From: Sphingopyxis witflariensis
Lineage (GTDB): Bacteria; Pseudomonadota; Alphaproteobacteria; Sphingomonadales; Sphingomonadaceae
Reading direction: 5' to 3'
DNA length: 64,000 nt
NCBI RefSeq assembly: GCF_002205635.1
Contig: NZ_NISJ01000003.1
Span: forward strand, 218,397-282,396
Shown here: piece after piece, positions 35,356 through 44,827 of the stretch
How positions within the stretch are numbered: the first letter of the stretch is position 1
Layout of the letters: each line of letters starts with the position of its first letter
The notes under the pieces: model-generated
The model's database searches: none
What the model was told of the DNA's origin: nothing
Seen by the model: the letters and a program-made list of their open reading frames with translations, nothing else
Translations under genes and position numbers: made by a program

Positions 35356-35623
35356 ACAAGCCATGCGGGCGTGGATCCCCCATGGTCTCATTGTTCGTCA
35401 ATGTGGCGGCGATCCATGCAATTGGCTCCAGAATATTCGATCGTCTTTGAACGGATAAGCGGGAGATTGAGCTCGCGACGATGCTGATATCGCCGAATTG
35501 CTGGCGAGGGTGCAAATTTATGTGCCAAATCAAGCCAAATACCCAAGTCATGATTTCGAGCCTTAAGACACCGATAATCTATTGAGCATATCAGCCGCCG
35601 ACTGATTTTGTCGGGGGTGAGTA

Positions 35624-36823
35624 ATGAAACGCATAGTAACTGCTGTCTTGCTGCTTGGACTATCGTCAAGCTTTGCCCATGATGCGATGGCGAAAGAGAA
35701 ATTCCTCCTCCAACCCGTCCAGGTCGGAAATGAGACCGTCCGCTATGACCAGGGTGTGGCGACGGTCGAGCTATTCAACCGACAGGGATCGGTCCAGATT
35801 CAGCCGCTGCCAGTCGATCATGGCAGTTTGGCCTTCTTCGTCGGCGTGTATAATGCCGGTCAGCTCCCCGCCAATATCGACGTCACCAATTTCTCCATCC
35901 TCGCCGGTGAGCAGTCCCTGGCGGTCTTTTCCCGGCAGGATCTCGAAAAGAAGGCAAAGAACCGCGCGATGTGGACGCAGATCGGTTTGGCAGCGCTTGG
36001 CGGTCTAGCGGCAGCCGGCGCGGCGAGTCAGCGCGACACTTATCACAGCAGTTTCTACACGCCGCGCGGCAGCTATCACGGCTATTATAGTGCGCCCAGT
36101 GTCTTCGGCCAGATCCAGGCTGCGGCGATTACCGCCGGGACAGGCTATGCCATCCATAATGTCCAGCAGCGCCTCGACCAGACGCGCCGCGATCTGGCGA
36201 ACAGCGTCGTGCAGCTTTCAACTGTCGATCCCGACCGGAGCTACGGCGGCAAGATTGTGCTCGCGAAGATCAAGGATAAGAAGCTTCCCACGGTCGTGAC
36301 GATCAATCTGGACTGGAATGGCGAGCGCTATCCCTTTTCATTCCGGTTGGTAAAACCGGGCACGCCGGCTCCGACATTCACCAACCTTGCGCCGGCGGTG
36401 CAGGGCCTGCCAGCTACCGAGGAAGCGACTAGCACCGTCGGATCGGCAAATGTCGCCCCGATAAATCCGGCGACGCTTGCGGCGCATGCGACCGGTCCCG
36501 CCCGGCTTCCGGAGATAGACCTCGATGCCGAATTGGCTCGCGTCGTACAGAATATGAAGACTCCGATCGTTTTCATGGAGAAAACGACCGTCTCCAAGGT
36601 TGAGGCCAATGGCAGCAGCCTCATCATGACAGCCCTCGTCGACCAGAAGGGTGCCAGCGTAACGGAAAATGGTCGCCGACAAATCATACGCAAGATTTGC
36701 GAGACAAATGCCCCACTTCTAAAGGCGGGTGCCACCGTTCGTGTCGATCTGTTCGAGGGGGCAAAGGCGCGTGGTTCTGCGTTCGATACCGTTGCGGCCA
36801 CGCGTAGAGATTGCGCGATCTGA
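35624..36823 (+). CDS. exported protein of unknown function
   Basis: 399 residues with GGGGGTGA just upstream. A signal peptide of about 23 residues ends at DAMAKEK. Residues 25-105 look like a beta-rich domain (VGNETVRYDQGVATVELF, LAFFVGVYNAG). A hydrophobic Gly/Ala segment (about 115-133, IGLAALGGLAAAGAA) may be a membrane-associated helix. A Tyr/Ser/His-rich loop follows, and a C-terminal domain has two cysteines (KICETNA and RRDCAI). It is followed after 18 bp by the SNase-like gene, so they may be co-transcribed. No family recognised. Confidence 0.65.
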   Translation: MKRIVTAVLLLGLSSSFAHDAMAKEKFLLQPVQVGNETVRYDQGVATVELFNRQGSVQIQPLPVDHGSLAFFVGVYNAGQLPANIDVTNFSILAGEQSLAVFSRQDLEKKAKNRAMWTQIGLAALGGLAAAGAASQRDTYHSSFYTPRGSYHGYYSAPSVFGQIQAAAITAGTGYAIHNVQQRLDQTRRDLANSVVQLSTVDPDRSYGGKIVLAKIKDKKLPTVVTINLDWNGERYPFSFRLVKPGTPAPTFTNLAPAVQGLPATEEATSTVGSANVAPINPATLAAHATGPARLPEIDLDAELARVVQNMKTPIVFMEKTTVSKVEANGSSLIMTALVDQKGASVTENGRRQIIRKICETNAPLLKAGATVRVDLFEGAKARGSAFDTVAATRRDCAI

Positions 36824-36841
36824 CGGCGAGGTAAGAAATAG

Positions 36842-37273
36842 ATGCTATTGGCCTTGGTTCTTGCCGCACAGATCGTCCCCGCTGGCCAGGCGTTCGTTTG
36901 TACGCCGACTGCAGTGTGGGACGGCGACGGCCCAATCTGGTGCGCCGAGGGGCCGCATGTCCGACTGTCGGGTATTGCGGCGCGCGAGATGGACGGCAGT
37001 TGCAGGCCAGGCCACCCCTGCCCCGACGCCGACCCCGTCGCCGCGCGCGACCATCTCGTGCGGCTTGTTGGCGAGCCGCAGGGGAAAAACCGTACCGGCC
37101 ATATTGTGGTCCGTGGCCCGGCGATGCGCTGCGTCTCGCGCGGCGGAGCCGGCGGAAATCGGACGGCCGCCTTCTGTAGCTCCTCTTGGTCGGGCGACCT
37201 TTCGTGCGCGATGCTGCGCAGCGGGAACGCCGCGCGCTGGGATAAATATTGGAGCGCTCATCGCTGTGATTGA
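36842..37273 (+). CDS. SNase-like thermonuclease-family protein
   Basis: 143 residues with an N-terminal hydrophobic leader (LLALVLAAQIVPAGQA). The SNase start is recognisable: VCTPTAVWDGDGPIWCAEG, then VRLSGIAAREMDGSCRPGH. This corresponds to the Asp and Arg of the staphylococcal nuclease site. Six or more Cys suggest a disulfide-rich exported form. Such proteins often accompany mobile elements together with Excalibur-domain proteins, as here. The catalytic Glu and second Arg cannot be placed with certainty, so activity is unproven. Confidence 0.7.
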   Translation: MLLALVLAAQIVPAGQAFVCTPTAVWDGDGPIWCAEGPHVRLSGIAAREMDGSCRPGHPCPDADPVAARDHLVRLVGEPQGKNRTGHIVVRGPAMRCVSRGGAGGNRTAAFCSSSWSGDLSCAMLRSGNAARWDKYWSAHRCD

Positions 37274-37321
37274 TCGCATGTACTACATCTGGCGCGGCAT
37301 TTTCTTCCGCGAAGAAATCCA

Positions 37322-37618
37322 ATGCGACCATCCGTCTTTTTGATCGCAGCCCTATGGCCGCTGACAGCTGCAGCGCATCCGGGAGGCCTCGCAGCGGACG
37401 GTTGTCACAACGACCGCAAAAATGGCGGCCGTCATTGTCATCGGTCCTCGGGGCGGAGCGCACCTCCCATCGAGCGTCCGCAGCGCCTGTCCGGCGGCGG
37501 TGCCTTTTATGCCAATTGCTCGGCGGCGCGCGCGGCTGGTGCCGCGCCCGTTCGGCGCGGCGATCCGGGATACGGCCGCCACCTTGATCGCGACGGCGAC
37601 GGGGTGGGCTGCGAGTGA
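37322..37618 (+). CDS. exported Excalibur-domain protein
   Basis: 98 residues. Signal peptide is MRPSVFLIAALWPLTAAA. A Cys/His segment follows (HPGGLAADGCHNDRKNGG, then RHCHR). The C-terminal 38 residues are an Excalibur domain: FYANCSAARAAGAAPVRRGD, then HLDRDGDGVGCE with the DxDxDGxxCE calcium-binding loop. It lies 48 bp after the SNase-like gene; the two domains often occur together or fused. Confidence 0.75.
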   Translation: MRPSVFLIAALWPLTAAAHPGGLAADGCHNDRKNGGRHCHRSSGRSAPPIERPQRLSGGGAFYANCSAARAAGAAPVRRGDPGYGRHLDRDGDGVGCE

Positions 37619-37880
37619 AGCGCGCCGGCAAAAGGCGATGATGATGGCCGGAAGGAAAAGTCTGACGATCGCGAATTGAAACGGCTTCATGCTGAGGCAG
37701 ATGCCAGAGTTCTGCAGGCTATTTGGATCGCACATGATTGCGCGTCGATCGCCGATAAACGATCTCAAGGAGAAGAAAGTCTCGAACAGCTTTGCTCGAT
37801 ACTCCTCGCCAGGCGAGTTGGCAGCGGCCATCCTCTTCTTCGGTATGGCATCCCCCAATGGAGTTGTCGGGTGCGGTCGG
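37619..37880. other. 262-bp gap, no gene recognised
   Basis: Between an Excalibur gene and a convergent small gene. A frame from 37689 exists on the plus strand but overlaps the better minus gene and lacks family character. Confidence 0.35.
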
Positions 37881-38168
37881 CTAACTTTCATCGTTCACCT
37901 TGCCGACGTTGTCTTCGAGCTTCGGGACGGCAATCGCCAAGGCAGCTCGGATCAGCGCGAGGGGGCCCGCGCTGCGATCGCGATCGCGCAGTAGAAATTC
38001 TTCGCAAATCTCGGCGACACCGGCTTCATCATATGCATCCTGTTGTACGCGCACTTCGTATGTGCTGACGGCCCCTGCGGCTGTGATATTTCCGAGCGTG
38101 ATCTCGCCGACTTTATATCTCAGCTCCGAGGAACCCCACGGCCAAATCTCTATCGTTGCGACCAGCAT
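37881..38168 (-). CDS. small conserved-type protein of a mobile-element operon
   Basis: 95 residues beginning MLVATIEIWPWGSSELRYKV. The beta-rich start followed by GEITLGNITAAG and VRVQQDAYDEAG is familiar from short hypothetical proteins of sphingomonad mobile regions (memory only). It lies 92 bp downstream of the Xre/ParS-type gene on the same strand and may be the last gene of that operon. Function unknown. Confidence 0.6.
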   Translation of the reverse strand: MLVATIEIWPWGSSELRYKVGEITLGNITAAGAVSTYEVRVQQDAYDEAGVAEICEEFLLRDRDRSAGPLALIRAALAIAVPKLEDNVGKVNDES

Positions 38169-38260
38169 GCAATTCCCTTTTCATATTTAAAATCAATGTC
38201 GTCTGCATCGGCCAAACTTCTCGCGCCAGGCGGGTTGAATCTACGCACTGCAGCGAAAAC

Positions 38261-38638
38261 TCATCCGAGTTGGGCGTCGAGATAGGTCCGTACGCGGCGC
38301 AAATCTGCGATGTCTCCGCGGAGCATCTGATCGAGCGCACTACCGCCGGAGAAGGTCGGAGCCAAATTGGGCGCCCGCATCCAGCGGTTGGCCCGCACGC
38401 GATCTGGAAGAAGCGTCTGGATGGCCTTGTAGATCCCGAGGATAAGGGAAATCCGCTCCAATGTTTCACCAGATCCCGAAGCGACATCGCCTCGCTGCCA
38501 CTGCGCCAATTCGAACTCCGCGGGCGAGCCGAGCAGGATGATCTGCTCGGCCTCACTCAGGTGCCATTCGTCCGCCAACCGGAAGAATGTTCGAAGGCCG
38601 ACGGCAAGCAGCCCAAAATCAGCCTTGTCAGTATCCAC
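38261..38638 (-). CDS. MbcA/ParS/Xre-type protein (DUF2384), possible antitoxin
   Basis: 125 residues from a GTG at 38638. It overlaps the stop of the upstream gene by 11 bp. The C-terminal 55 residues carry the DUF2384 toxin-binding pattern (RISLILGIYKAIQTLLPD, then GGSALDQMLRGDIADLRRV). The N-terminal half has an Xre-like helical region (LSEAEQIILLGSPAEFELA). The usual partner is a RES-domain toxin, but none is seen next to it. The partner could be one of the unknown genes in the same operon. Confidence 0.72.
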   Translation of the reverse strand: MDTDKADFGLLAVGLRTFFRLADEWHLSEAEQIILLGSPAEFELAQWQRGDVASGSGETLERISLILGIYKAIQTLLPDRVRANRWMRAPNLAPTFSGGSALDQMLRGDIADLRRVRTYLDAQLG

Positions 38639-39242
38639 TGAAACGTATCCCGCCGAAATCTGCCGACGATTTGAGACCTTGCTTCGTCAGCTTGAACATC
38701 GGCCCGCTCGGATCGTGGCCGGGTATGAAATAGAGCCCGCCATCGACGCCGCGAGAGAGATATTCTGAATGCCAGACAGGTGTCAGGCCATCGATCCCGA
38801 TTTCGAACAAGATCCTCCTCGGTCCGCTGATTTGCGGGATAATATTCACAATGATCGCGTCGCACTGTGCCATGCGCATGGCCGCCTCGACCTTCCGGCG
38901 ATCGGCTCGGTTCGCCGCCGTGGACGGCACGATCAGTAGATACGCCTGGGGCGCTATCAGAAATTGGGCAAAATCGGGCGGCAGGACGGGCAGCTTGGTA
39001 TCAAGCTCCAGGCCCACTTTGCGGATGATCGCGAGCGCAATCCGCAAAGCGTCGGCCTCTTCAGCCCTGTCTGTGTCGGTCAGATATTTTTTCATCTTGA
39101 GTCCATTCTTTGCCGCGGCTTCGGCTGGGGCCGCTGCTTTCATCTCTTCGCTCCAGCCAGAAGCTGGGCTTCCGCCTTGAACGGGGTCATCTCCGGCGTT
39201 GCCGTCCGGAGCGCCGGCGCCGGCGCCGGTGACATCAGTCAT
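38628..39242 (-). CDS. unknown protein in the MobL-like/ParS operon
   Basis: 204 residues from the ATG at 39242, which overlaps the previous stop (ATGA). The first 70 residues are Gly/Ala/Lys-rich and probably disordered. The rest looks like one alpha/beta domain (FLIAPQAYLLIVPSTAANR, then IVNIIPQISGPRRILFEIG). No known motif. The position directly before the ParS-type gene makes it a possible toxin or effector, which is inference. Confidence 0.65.
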   Translation of the reverse strand: MTDVTGAGAGAPDGNAGDDPVQGGSPASGWSEEMKAAAPAEAAAKNGLKMKKYLTDTDRAEEADALRIALAIIRKVGLELDTKLPVLPPDFAQFLIAPQAYLLIVPSTAANRADRRKVEAAMRMAQCDAIIVNIIPQISGPRRILFEIGIDGLTPVWHSEYLSRGVDGGLYFIPGHDPSGPMFKLTKQGLKSSADFGGIRFSGY

Positions 39243-39853
39243 GCACCGCCGGCGCTGCCACCTTGCTGCGCCTGCCAATCGGCCCATTCGGCAGCGATCA
39301 TGGCTTTGCCCGCGTCCGCGGCGAAGGGCCGGACCAAGTCGCCGAAACCATAGGATTTGAGCTCCCTGGCCATCGCCATCAAATGCACATGCGGCGGATT
39401 GGTTGAACCAACCTGGATCGGCAGATGCATCGCGGCGATCACCGCGAGGTTGCGATTGCGGCACAGATGCTCGCGCGTAAAGCTGCGAACATCCTCCCAG
39501 ATTTGGTGCAAGCGATCCGCGTCGGGAAAGCGGATCGTCGTCATCACGAGCAGATCCTTGAGCCCGTCGAAGGCCTGCTCCTCATACTTTTCGCACAGGT
39601 GTTTGGGATCGAGACAGTCGTCATTGGCCTGTGGCGGCAACAGAACATCCCAACGATAACAGGACGGCACCCAAGGGGCAGTGATATCGGTCTTGCGTCC
39701 GGGACAAAGGCGCCTGAGCACCGAGATCGGGACGGTGTGAATGGGACCGCCCTTGATCTGCCGGCGCACGACACCGAAGACCAGACCGGGGTTGCCGCCG
39801 GGCACCGGGACATAGTCGAGATCCCCGAGGGCCGGGCACTTCTTCATCGCCAT
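39239..39853 (-). CDS. small MobA/MobL-like relaxase-fold protein
   Basis: 204 residues. The region near 150-175 reads AAMHLPIQVGSTNPPHVHL followed by MAMARELKSYGFGD. That is the MobA/MobL pattern: a His, then NPHxH, then an REL...GFG tail. The protein is far shorter than a full relaxase. Cysteines at residue 6 and near 100-115 may bind metal. It overlaps genes on both sides. It may be a minimal relaxase or a derivative with another job. Confidence 0.6.
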   Translation of the reverse strand: MAMKKCPALGDLDYVPVPGGNPGLVFGVVRRQIKGGPIHTVPISVLRRLCPGRKTDITAPWVPSCYRWDVLLPPQANDDCLDPKHLCEKYEEQAFDGLKDLLVMTTIRFPDADRLHQIWEDVRSFTREHLCRNRNLAVIAAMHLPIQVGSTNPPHVHLMAMARELKSYGFGDLVRPFAADAGKAMIAAEWADWQAQQGGSAGGA

Positions 39854-40389
39854 GACCAGCCTCCGCTAAGATGAGCGCCCAAATGCGCACTCGCCCGCTC
39901 CAGCCCGGCATTCCTGTCCCATTCGTCGGAATAAGGAGCCTGTTCAGACAGGAACAGACCGTGGCGCATCAGCTGGATCGACGGCCCATGATCCGACGGC
40001 ACGAGCCAGCTGTCGCCCGCGAGGCCGCGAAAAAGCTGGTAATCGAGAAACCATGCAAGGTCGCCGTCACCCGGCAGGACGATATCGACCTTCAGATCGG
40101 CTGCCAACCGGTCGGACGAATGCCGGAGTAACAGAACCGGATGACCGGTCGCGACGGCTTCAACCTCCATCTCGCCCAGAAACAGTGGTGCTGCGCAGGC
40201 TGTCGCCCGGACGAGGATGCCGGGCGTCTCAAGGTACAGGCTGTTGCCAAGCAGGCCCACCGTATTCAGGAGGTCATGCCTGGCTCGGCTGTGCATGAGC
40301 GATGCCAAGTAGCGCATAGCCTTGAGGTCTGTTCGCGAGGCGGTCGGGAGCGGCACGCTTCCCTTGATGACAAGTCCGAGCATCGTCAT
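39844..40389 (-). CDS. first gene of the MobL-like/ParS operon, unknown
   Basis: 181 residues; ATG at 40389 or 40383. It overlaps the next gene by 10 bp. The sequence has two apparent alpha/beta blocks (GHPVLLLRHSSDRLAADL, then VDIVLPGDGDLAWFLDYQLF). No family recognised. Confidence 0.6.
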   Translation of the reverse strand: MTMLGLVIKGSVPLPTASRTDLKAMRYLASLMHSRARHDLLNTVGLLGNSLYLETPGILVRATACAAPLFLGEMEVEAVATGHPVLLLRHSSDRLAADLKVDIVLPGDGDLAWFLDYQLFRGLAGDSWLVPSDHGPSIQLMRHGLFLSEQAPYSDEWDRNAGLERASAHLGAHLSGGWSWR

Positions 40390-41020
40390 GCGCTGAATCC
40401 CTCTGCGAGCGCGCAGTCGCTTCGGACAGCTCCGGTCACTATTATCGGGGGAAGCGCATTTGTGCCGTCAGCCGCGCAGTGCGGCATGGATATCTTCGTC
40501 AATTTCATTGGAACTACTCGTTTTTACGAGCTCGATTATCGGGCTCTGGCGGCAGCCCCGCGTCAGATGTTTTTCATCCTTCTTGCAGGGCTAACCTGCA
40601 CCTTCTCTTCCGTTAAAAATCGGCGCTCTCTGGCGCCGATCCATCTTCGTCGTCAGGGAAGTCTTGGAGTTTCCGCTCGGCGGCAGCCCAACCACAGCTC
40701 CTCCAAGGAGCGCCATGAGTCCGCCCATGCGGCTACAAGCTGATCGGACACGCTGTTCGGACCACACCAGCTGATAAAGTTCATCTCTTGAAACCATCGT
40801 AACGTCCTCAATGCGCCTAGATTGGCTATTCAGCCCAAATTCGGAATGAATCTGGTGCCGCTGCTTCAGGCGGCTCTCCGACATTTTCACCAAACTCGAT
40901 TTATTGATGACGTAGGAATGTTGCCGAGTGGTTGCCAACCTCCGTCAAGGTCAGCCATAGGAGGTGATTGCTGAGGGGTAGATCGCCTAATTGTAGTGGC
41001 GACGCAGCGGGGTGGGGTGG
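40390..41020. other. 631-bp region with a possible gene remnant
   Basis: No intact gene is seen. On the minus strand at about 40797-40750 the short motif MVSRDELYQLVWSE matches the start of a conserved DNA-binding-type domain (RDELYxLVW). The reading then degenerates, so it may be a decayed gene. The rest holds the promoter of the helicase at 41021. Confidence 0.3.
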
Positions 41021-43424
41021 ATGAGCGACGCTTTCTTTAATTCTCCAATATTGAATACCCCCTATGCGGAACCGGATCGCCATTGGGAACTAGACGGGCA
41101 CGGCCAGCCGACTAGCGAAATTGTCCATCGCAGGCGGCAGAGCGCGCTCGTTTCTCCGATTCCGAAAGCAAAAAAAGTTCGCGGGAAGGCAACTCAGGTC
41201 GACTTTCTCGCGGATGAAGCCGGACAGGAATACAACCCGACCGAAGTCATCAACGGCATCCGCTCAGCAGTCGAGAGTTGGCGGCGGCTGCCGGAAAGCC
41301 AGTGGCAGGTCACGCCCACGACTGCGCGCCTGCTTCGTCATTGGCGCACGCACAATTTTGCAAACCAGAAGCCCTTCTTCTGCCAGGTCGAGGCTGTCGA
41401 GACTGTTATCTGGCTGACCGAGGTTGCGCCACGATCGTCGTCGCAGGGGCGACGCTTTTGGACCCACCTCGAAGCAGCCAACGCTGCGTCGAATCCTGAG
41501 CTGATGCGGTTGGCGCTCAAGCTCGCCACCGGCGCGGGCAAGACGACCGTGATGGCGATGCTCATTGCGTGGCAGACGCTCAATGCGGTGCGGCATCCCA
41601 ATGCGAAGCGTTTCTCGAAGGGCTTTCTCGTCGTCGCACCAGGTATTACGATCAAGGACCGCCTGCGCGTCCTCCAGCCCAACGATCCGGAAAGCTATTA
41701 CCAGAGCCGAGAGATCGTGCCCGACGACATGCTCCTCGACCTCGGCCGAGCGAAGATCGTCATCACCAATTACCATTCCTTCAAGAAGAAGGACGAAGTC
41801 TCGTTGAACAAGGTGCAGCAGGCCGCGCTGCGCACCACCCCCAAGCCCGAAAGCGATGGTGCGATGATCCGCCGCGTTGCAGGCGAGCTGATGGGACTCA
41901 AAAACATCGTCGTCATCAACGACGAGGCGCACCACTGCTACCGCGAACGGCCACTCACTGATGAAGAGCAGAAGTCGCTCAAGGGCGATGAGCTAGCCGA
42001 AGCCAAGGAAAACAATGAGGCTGCGCGCCTCTGGATTGCCGGCATCGAAGCAGTGAAGCGCGAACTCGGCGTGTCGATGGTCTATGATTTGTCGGCCACT
42101 CCCTTCTTCCTTCGCGGTTCGGGCTACCGCGAGGGCTCGCTATTCGGCTGGGTCATGAGCGACTTCAGCCTGATGGACGCCATCGAGTGCGGCATCGTGA
42201 AACTACCGCGCGTGCCGGTGATGGACAATGTGCCCGGCGGCGACACGCCGATGTTCCGCAATCTCTGGGAGCATGTCGGCAAGCATCTTCCGAAAAAAGG
42301 ACGCAGCACTGCGAAGGGACTCGACCCGCGAAAGCTGCCGAATGAACTGCTGACCGCGATCGATGCTCTCTACGGCCATTATGAGAAGACCCACGAGCTT
42401 TGGCGCGAGGCGGGTATCGGCGTCGATCCGGTGTTCATCGTCGTGTGCAACAACACTGCGACGTCAAAACTCGTTCACGATTATATCTCCGGCTATGAGA
42501 TTACGGACGACGACGGCAATGTCACGCCGATGAAGGGGAAGTGCCCCCTCTTCTGGAACTATGATCCAGAAGGCACAGCTCTTCCCCGCATGCGCACTCT
42601 ATTGATTGATAGCCAGCAGCTCGAAAGCGGCGACGCAATCAGCAGCGACTTCCGCGACGCAGCAAAGGATGAGATAGCCCGATTTAAGGACGAACTTATC
42701 CAGCGCACCGGCGACCGAATGGCGGCCGAGAAGATCGACGATGCGACGATCTTGCGCGAAGTCATGAACACCGTCGGCCGCAAGGGCCAGCTTGGCGAGG
42801 GCATCCGCTGCGTCGTGTCGGTGTCGATGCTTACCGAAGGATGGGACGCGAACACCGTCACCCATGTTCTCGGCATCCGCGCATTCGGCACCCAGCTTCT
42901 TTGTGAGCAGGTGATCGGCCGCGCGCTCCGCCGGCAATCATATCAGTTGCAAGACGACGGTCGCTTTCCCGTCGAATATGCCGATGTGCTCGGCATCCCC
43001 TTCGACTTTACGGCACAGCCAGTCCAAGCGCCGCCGAAGGCGCCCGCCGACATGGCTCGCGTGCACGCGATCAGCCCTGCGCGCGATGTGTCCGAGATCC
43101 GCTATCCCCGCGTCGAGGGCTATCGCACCGAATTGCCCAGCGAGCGGCTGACCGCCGAGTTCACATCTGACTCGACGCTGGAGCTCACCCCGGACCTCGT
43201 CGGCGCGACTGAGACCATCAATTCCGGCATCATCGGCGAGACCGCCGATCTGACGATCGAGCATTTGGCCGACGAACGCTCCTCCACCATCCACCTGAAG
43301 CTTGCCGAGTGGATCGTAAAACGGAGGATGACCAACGCCGGTGAGCGGATAAATCTTGGCTTGCTGGTCCAGATGAAATCCATCGTCCGCCGCTGGATGT
43401 CCGAACATCTAGTACTCGCAGGCG
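41021..43424 (+). pseudogene. type III restriction-like DEAD/DEAH helicase-endonuclease, C-terminus removed by IS6100
   Basis: 801 native codons remain, then the frame runs into IS6100 copy 1 at 43425 and stops at 43507. The SF2 helicase core is complete: Walker A ATGAGKTTVM near residue 170, ITNYHSFKKKD near 250, DEAHHCYRE near 301, YDLSATPFF near 350, SMLTEGWDANTVTH near 605 and EQVIGRALRR near 632. The family (Res subunit, BPTD_3080-like restriction enzymes, named from memory) normally carries a nuclease domain after this point, which is lost. It was probably a phage-defence gene and is now likely inactive. Start ATG 41021; an in-frame GTG lies at 41012. Confidence 0.82.
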
Positions 43425-44304
43425 GGCTCTGTTGCAAAGATTGGCGGCAGTCAGAGGTAGGCTGTCGCTCTGCGCCGATCAGGCGGCTGCTGCGAAATGG
43501 TGGTTGAGCATGCCCATGGCCTCCGTCAGCGCCGAGGGCCCAATGCCAAAAGCTCTCTCCACAAGGCGCACCTCGCCCCTGATGCCGGGCTGCAGGCACC
43601 AGGGGCGAGCCTGTCCTTTGCGCAGGGCTCGCATGACTTCGAATCCCTTGATCGTGGCATAGGCCGTGGGGATCGATTTGAAACCGCGCACCGGCTTGAT
43701 CAGTATCTTGAGCTTTCCGTGATCGGCCTCGATCACGTTATTGAGATACTTCACCTGCCGGTGGGCCGTCTCCCGGTCCAGCTTTCCTTCGCGCTTCAAT
43801 TCGGTGATCGCTGCACCATAGCTCGGCGCTTTGTCGGTATTGAGCGTGGCAGGCTTTTCCCAGTGCTTCAGGCCTCGCAGGGCCTTGCCCAGGAACCGCT
43901 TCGCTGCCTTGGCGCTGCGGGTCGGCGACAGGTAGAAATCGATCGTGTCGCCCCGCTTGTCGACTGCCCGGTACAGGTAGGTCCACTTGCCCCGCACCTT
44001 GACGTAGGTTTCATCCAGGCGCCAGCTCGGATCAAAGCCACGCCGCCAGAACCAGCGCAGCCGCTTCTCCATCTCCGGGGCGTAGCACTGGACCCAGCGA
44101 TAGATCGTCGTATGGTCGACCGAAATGCCGCGTTCCGCCAGCATTTCCTCAAGGTCGCGATAGCTGATCGGATAGCGACAATACCAGCGCACCGCCCACA
44201 GGATCACATCACCCTGGAAATGGCGCCACTTGAAATCCGTCATCGTTCCGTCCGTCCAATCTCCGCCAAGCATGCTCAAGCTTCACGATTTTTGCAACAG
44301 AGCC
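43425..44304 (-). mobile_element. IS6100 copy 1 (IS6 family), 880 bp
   Basis: Bounded by GGCTCTGTTGCAAA at 43425 and its inverse TTTGCAACAGAGCC at 44304. The inner transposase is identical in translation to the other two copies. The adjacent eight bases are CGCAGGCG (left) and CGCCAGCG (right), so there is no target duplication. Two different genes are cut at its two ends. Confidence 0.96.
43479..44243 (-). CDS. tnpA: IS6100 transposase (copy 1)
   Basis: 254 residues from the ATG that begins MTDFKWRHFQGD; the frame is open 12 codons further. It is a DDE enzyme of the IS6/IS26 family: HTH near 30-50 (HTTIYRWVQCYAPEMEKR), DETYVKVRGKW with the first Asp, LNTDKAPSYG with the second, and the Glu in NNVIEADHGKLK. 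It makes cointegrates by replicative transposition. Confidence 0.95.
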   Translation of the reverse strand: MTDFKWRHFQGDVILWAVRWYCRYPISYRDLEEMLAERGISVDHTTIYRWVQCYAPEMEKRLRWFWRRGFDPSWRLDETYVKVRGKWTYLYRAVDKRGDTIDFYLSPTRSAKAAKRFLGKALRGLKHWEKPATLNTDKAPSYGAAITELKREGKLDRETAHRQVKYLNNVIEADHGKLKILIKPVRGFKSIPTAYATIKGFEVMRALRKGQARPWCLQPGIRGEVRLVERAFGIGPSALTEAMGMLNHHFAAAA

Positions 44305-44661
44305 CGCCAGCGCACCGAACAGCGAGAACAGCAATTCCCCGTGCGGTGTCGCCGTATCCATCTGCTCGGTCAACGACCGGAACGCGATACCGCGCGCCTT
44401 CAGGTCAGTGACGATCGCCAGCAGGTGCGGCAACGAGCGCCCGAGGCGATCAAGTTTCCACACTATCAGCGTATCGCCCGCATTCAGATAGTCGAGGCAG
44501 GCTTTCAGGCCCGGTCGATCGTCACGGGCACCGGATGCCTTGTCGGTATGCAGATTCCGTGGATCAACGCCGGTTGCGACCAGCGCGTCACGCTGAAGAT
44601 CGACTGTCTGGCGATCGTCGGCCGACGACACCCGCATATATCCGACCAGCATGTACGACAA
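44305..44661 (-). pseudogene. tnpR: Tn3-type resolvase TnpR, C-terminus removed by IS6100
   Basis: About 118 native codons: GYMRVSSADDRQTVDLQRDA with the nucleophile Ser, then DRPGLKACLDYL, WKLDRLGRSLPHLLAIV and GELLFSLFGALA. The DNA-binding HTH is missing, so it cannot work. Start ATG at 44661 or 44652. It shows that a Tn3-family transposon once lay here. Its res site is still visible upstream. Confidence 0.88.
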
Positions 44662-44712
44662 ACCCCAAAAACCGCTTTGTCATACACTACATCAAAGCGA
44701 CATGGTTTGTCG
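44656..44712. promoter_or_regulatory. remnant res site upstream of the resolvase
   Basis: Nested inverted repeats: CGACAAACC (44656-44664) with GGTTTGTCG (44704-44712), and CGCTTTG (44673-44679) with CAAAGCG (44693-44699). This is the layout of resolvase subsites in front of a Tn3-type tnpR. Confidence 0.55.
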
Positions 44713-44827
44713 CTTATTTATAGGCTGACGTTAGAGCGTTCGCTGAGACAGACTGCATGGGCGTCCGAAAACATGTGGTTTCCGACAGGGCTAAAGCTGC
44801 CGGTCGGCAAGCGACCAAAATCAGTCG

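Noticed and set aside
40591..40938. 115-codon minus frame as an intact gene
   Set aside because: Only the short RDELYQLVWSE stretch is family-like. The rest does not follow the family, so I list it only as a possible remnant.
43417..44312. Possible target duplication around IS6100 copy 1
   Set aside because: The flanking octamers CGCAGGCG and CGCCAGCG look similar but differ at three positions, so they do not count as a duplication.
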